This document shows, piece after piece, positions 5,426 to 7,435 of a stretch of DNA of 7,435 nt. A model generated the notes under the pieces. It saw only the letters and a list, made by a program, of their open reading frames with translations. It had not been told where the DNA came from and did not search any database. The position numbers and the translations under genes are program-made. Source of the stretch: an uncultured Treponema sp. (GTDB taxonomy: Bacteria > Spirochaetota > Spirochaetia > Treponematales > Treponemataceae); the NCBI GenBank assembly GCA_946611835.1, contig CAMOEE010000127.1, positions 1 through 7,435 of the forward strand, written 5' to 3'. Position 1 is the first letter of the stretch. Each line of letters begins with the position of its first letter.

Positions 5426-6142
5426 TTATTTCCCCGTACCTGTTATTTTTTTAGGAACATACGATTCCAAAAGTGCATACATTTTCTCGTTTGCAGCCCA
5501 GCGGAAAATATTTGCAATCTCATCCCCATCTATGGAATTCTTAAACATCTCAGGAGATTTTAACAAAAAACCTGCCTGGTGACTTACTTGATAAGAACAT
5601 TCGAAACTGCATATAGCAAGTAAATCATCATAACCGGGATGCTCGTACATAGGATTCGCACCTTTTTCTAGTAAAGATTTTGCCTTGTCAAACTCCATTT
5701 TCTGAACTGCGATGAACAAGTCCAAATTGATTTCCCTTATTCCATGAGCGATAAAGTCAGATTTCTTGCCATCAAGGACTTCTTCATCGATTTCATCTTC
5801 CCTTGCCCATGTTGCTCCACTTATTTTTGAAAACGGGATTTCTCCAACCTCAATACCTTTTTTCTCTTTGAATAGAGCCAAAATCTTTTGTGCATTCTCG
5901 TAGTTCTTGATGGCTGTTTGATTAAATGGCTCCATGAACTGTTGTTCTGGATTGAGACAAATTTCCCAGCAACAGCTTATATACTGCACAGGAATCGGGA
6001 GCCCGAAATAATCCTTCATGCCGATGTCAAAGAAAACATTTTCGTTGTAACTGCCTGAGTCCAGCATATATTTTACTGCGTCATATTCATTGAATATTAC
6101 CGCCAGAACAAACGGGTCTGTAATGAATTTTCGTCCAGCCAT
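5426..6142 (-). CDS. Ankyrin-like repeat protein, 238 aa
   Basis: First gene of the five-gene operon. AGGAGC lies seven bases before the ATG, and the predicted promoter starts transcription only about 19 bases upstream. Two segments match the helix-turn-helix core of ankyrin repeats: FVLAVIFNEYDAVKYMLDSG (residues 11-30) and DLFIAVQKMEFDKAKSLLEK followed by GANP (141-164). The middle (about 40-130) is more divergent and Cys/Trp-containing, so only a few regular repeats remain. Ankyrin repeats bind other proteins. In bacteria, short cytoplasmic ankyrin proteins occur as immunity proteins in toxin loci, which fits the packing of small unknown genes behind it. No signal peptide is visible. Repeat assignment is moderately sure; the binding partner is unknown. 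Confidence 0.82.
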   Translation of the reverse strand: MAGRKFITDPFVLAVIFNEYDAVKYMLDSGSYNENVFFDIGMKDYFGLPIPVQYISCCWEICLNPEQQFMEPFNQTAIKNYENAQKILALFKEKKGIEVGEIPFSKISGATWAREDEIDEEVLDGKKSDFIAHGIREINLDLFIAVQKMEFDKAKSLLEKGANPMYEHPGYDDLLAICSFECSYQVSHQAGFLLKSPEMFKNSIDGDEIANIFRWAANEKMYALLESYVPKKITGTGK

Positions 6143-6167
6143 AGAAATTGCTCCTTTTGCAAATTTT

Positions 6168-6212
6168 ATTCTACAGCGATTTTCTGTCGTGGTAATTAAA
6201 GTTGTGCTTTAA
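6168..6212 (-). promoter_or_regulatory. Palindromic promoter module, copy 4 (five-gene operon)
   Basis: On the minus strand TTAAAG-CACAA-CTTTAA (6212-6196) abuts a -35-like TTACCA (6195-6190), a 16-base spacer and the -10 TAGAAT (6173-6168). From palindrome to -10 there are 22 bases, exactly as in copies 1 to 3. The predicted start near 6161 leaves a 19-base leader with the ribosome site at 6155-6150 and ATG at 6142, an almost ideal layout. This copy gives the best support that the repeated element is a promoter. Confidence 0.65.
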
Positions 6213-6233
6213 ATGCCCAAAATGACTTTTATC

Positions 6234-7254
6234 TCACATTTGGACTTCGTTTTGTCCGAAAGCCATTTTGTCCGCCTTCAGGGGCGTGACTGGCTTTCGT
6301 GACCGAAGGTGCGGCGTTGAGGAATTTAGAGGGAGAGGTGGGGGAATTTTTATTTCACGGCATTCGTTTGTTTTTGTTTCCTTAAGACCTTCGTATTTAG
6401 ACCATGAATGTCGGATGTATATTCTGTCTGCTCCAATATCTTCAAGGCGAAGTGCAGCAATTTCCCCTTGTCTCATTCCTGTATAGAGGGCAAGCATATT
6501 TGCAAGCTTTTGCAGTATCATTTTCCCATTCTGTGCAGAATACAGACATAGCCTGTTCCAAAGTAAGAACTTGACGTTTTGCAGATTTTGCAGAGCATTT
6601 GATAATACCATCATAGCAGTTGTTATTTGTCAGTCCATGAAGGTAAGCCCACTTCATTGGAATTGTAATAGCACTTACAATGGAATTGATTGTTTTTGGG
6701 GCAAGATTTGCAACAGAATCATGCGTAAATATCTGATTAATATCATCTCGAGTTATTTCATCAACAGATTTTCCTGCGAGAAGCGGAAACCAATATGTTC
6801 TCAAGCGTGTCATTAATGCCATACAGTAATCTCTGTGAATTGACTGGCCACGCAGCTTCTTCTCTCGTACATATGGTGATTTATTAAAATCCCAAAATTC
6901 TTCAAGGTACTGTTCGATAGGTTTACTTTGTGGAGTATTAGGAAGGATGAAAGACTGGATTAAATGTCGGCCTTGAAGTGTTTGGGCAATCTTGGAAACT
7001 TCTTCAGGAGTGAAATCATAATTTCTTAGATTGTTGAAGAAAGTGATTTTATCAACGGTAGTTTTATTATTCGCTTTCCCATTTGTGCGAACTGGAATGT
7101 TACCGTTTACAACCCAACCCATGACAACTCTTTCAGCTTGAGCACGATTTTTACAACCTGTACTTTTCTTGTTTGCATGAGTTCCATTTGGCAGAAGAAT
7201 TTCTGCGTAGTAGACACCATTAGATGTCTTATAAATTAAATAGGGCTTAGCCAT
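6234..7254 (-). pseudogene. Tyrosine recombinase (integrase), frameshifted and truncated
   Basis: The start at 7254 (MAKPYLIYK) has GAGGTG six bases upstream. The N-terminal arm-binding part (about 1-105) is followed by a core-binding helical domain (about 106-215, with KSVDEITRDDINQIF and KWAYLHGL). After DTAK the frame breaks at an A4 run (6508-6511 on plus); removing one base restores LANMLALYTGMRQGEIAALRLEDI, which carries the first catalytic arginine (TGMRQGE). Homology then ends near KIPPP (about 6345), after roughly 300 of the usual 380-400 residues. The HxxR, second His/Trp and catalytic Tyr boxes are absent. The remaining frame runs into unrelated sequence and stops at 6234. The gene cannot make an active enzyme. 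It lies 127 bases from tRNA-fMet and points away from it, as in island integrases. Confidence 0.9.
6257..6299. repeat. Nested inverted repeat at the broken integrase end
   Basis: CGAAAGCCA (6257-6265) and TGGCTTTCG (6291-6299) are a perfect 9-bp pair. Inside, CGCC-TTCAGG-GGCG forms a second 4-bp hairpin. The element lies just beyond the point where integrase homology stops, so it may be part of the sequence that replaced the integrase 3' end, or a site used in that rearrangement. There is no T-run, so a terminator is not supported. Confidence 0.45.
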
Positions 7255-7333
7255 GAGCATCACCTCGTTTTCCCATAGGTTAGAATTATGGGTTAAAATC
7301 GATGTTGAAGTTCACGCTAAGCCCTACTTGATT
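7234..7333. repeat. Imperfect inverted duplication of the integrase 5' end
   Basis: Arm 7277-7234 (minus) runs from TATGGG through the ribosome site and ATG to the codons for AKPYLI. Arm 7287-7333 (plus) repeats the same order: TATGGG, AAAA, CGA, a GTTGAAGTTCAC stretch matching the ribosome-site region, then GCTAAGCCCTACTTGATT. The last 18 bases differ at two positions, both third codon positions. A 9-base spacer separates the arms. The plus arm lacks an ATG and stops after about 20 codons, so it is not a gene. In integrase mRNA read from the tRNA side the arms would pair and cover the ribosome site and start. Confidence 0.7.
7272..7292 (-). promoter_or_regulatory. Integrase -10 element inside a 6-bp dyad
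   Basis: CCCATA (7272-7277) and TATGGG (7287-7292) flank a 9-base spacer. On the minus strand CATAAT (7290-7285), a 5/6 match to the -10 consensus, lies within the dyad; no good -35 is visible. A start near 7279 would leave out the upstream arm of the inverted duplication, so the ribosome site would be free. The dyad could be an operator. It is the centre of the larger inverted duplication. Confidence 0.35.
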
Positions 7334-7347
7334 GGGTTTAGTAGGGT

Positions 7348-7376
7348 GTTAAATCCTTACGACGCAAGCATTTAAC
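7348..7376. repeat. 7-bp dyad next to the tRNA 3' end
   Basis: GTTAAAT (7348-7354) and ATTTAAC (7370-7376) form a perfect inverted repeat around 15 bases, starting four bases beyond the tRNA 3' end. A second dyad, CCCTACT/AGTAGGG (7322-7328 with 7340-7346), follows at once. These could be recombinase binding sites of the attachment region or the tRNA processing/termination hairpin; no T-run follows. Confidence 0.35.
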
Positions 7377-7380
7377 TGTA

Positions 7381-7435
7381 TAGCTGGGGTAGGACTCGAA
7401 CCTACGGCCTCCGGGTTATGAGCCCGACGAGCTGC
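7381..7435 (-). tRNA. Initiator tRNA-fMet (CAU), 3' part, 5' end beyond window
   Basis: Read on the minus strand, the segment has an anticodon stem-loop CGGG-CTCATAA-CCCG with anticodon CAT, then a short variable loop and the T arm GTAGG-TTCGAGT-CCTAC, then the 3' acceptor strand. The three consecutive G-C pairs under the anticodon loop mark an initiator rather than an elongator tRNA, and the preceding GCTCGT also fits the initiator. The 5' acceptor strand and most of the D arm lie outside the window. CCA is not encoded; the 3' boundary is certain to about one base. The T arm and acceptor end are the usual target of island integrases, and one lies directly downstream. Confidence 0.88.

Noticed and set aside
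841..6212. The palindromes as integron attC sites
   Set aside because: They lack the GTTRRRY/RYYYAAC end boxes and the long paired arms of attC sites, and gene orientation is mixed. The integrase shows no integron-specific region that I can see, and it is broken.
6500..6515. Programmed ribosomal frameshift in the integrase
   Set aside because: The shift needed is +1 at GCA AAA G, not the usual -1 slippery pattern, and the restored frame still lacks the catalytic C-terminus. A mutation is simpler.
7300..7370. Second integrase gene start on the plus strand (AKPYLI codons)
   Set aside because: There is no ATG, and a stop comes after about 20 codons. It is an inverted copy of the integrase start, not a gene.

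Overview
The window looks like an accessory (genomic-island) stretch of a low-GC spirochaete, most likely a Treponema. I base this on low GC, strong GGAGG-type ribosome binding sites, a lipoprotein with the lipobox SLMSC, and genes of the W-x-N-G repeat and ankyrin-like types that are common in treponemes. No marker gene fixes the species, so this is an inference. The right edge holds the 3' part of an initiator tRNA-fMet gene on the minus strand. A broken tyrosine integrase lies directly downstream of it, the usual layout of an island inserted at a tRNA 3' end.

Layout from left to right: (1) a minus-strand pair of W-x-N-G repeat proteins (687 to beyond 1) with its own sigma70-like promoter; (2) a plus-strand group of an unknown 121-aa protein, a ribbon-helix-helix (RHH) DNA-binding protein and a lipoprotein (1001-2385); (3) about 730 bases without an intact gene (2386-3116), holding a decayed copy of part of the 121-aa gene, several inverted repeats and a likely small RNA; (4) a tightly packed minus-strand operon of five genes (6142-3117), including an ankyrin-like protein, a Cys-cluster protein and a 42-aa protein that fills an apparent gap; (5) the frameshifted and truncated integrase (7254-6234); (6) tRNA-fMet.

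The most striking signal is a repeated promoter module. The inverted repeat TTAAAG-N5-CTTTAA occurs four times (841, 2401, 2920 on plus; 6212 on minus). Each copy is followed at exactly 22 bases by a -10-like hexamer (TAGAAT, TAAATT, TAAAAT, TAGAAT). The copies sit at the borders between the modules. The 6212 copy is ideally placed to drive the five-gene operon (predicted start near 6161, ribosome site at 6155-6150, ATG at 6142). The 2920 copy points into a self-contained structured segment ending in a 12-bp hairpin plus T-run, so it probably makes a small RNA of about 145 nt. The 841 copy precedes a structured leader of about 110 nt before the 121-aa gene. This suggests one regulator controls several island modules; the RHH protein is one candidate, without direct proof.

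A second unusual feature is a roughly 45-bp imperfect inverted duplication of the integrase 5' end. In a transcript reading through from the tRNA it would fold over the integrase ribosome binding site and start codon. All function statements for the unknown proteins are cautious; the poly-immunity reading of the minus-strand operons is an inference from gene type and packing.
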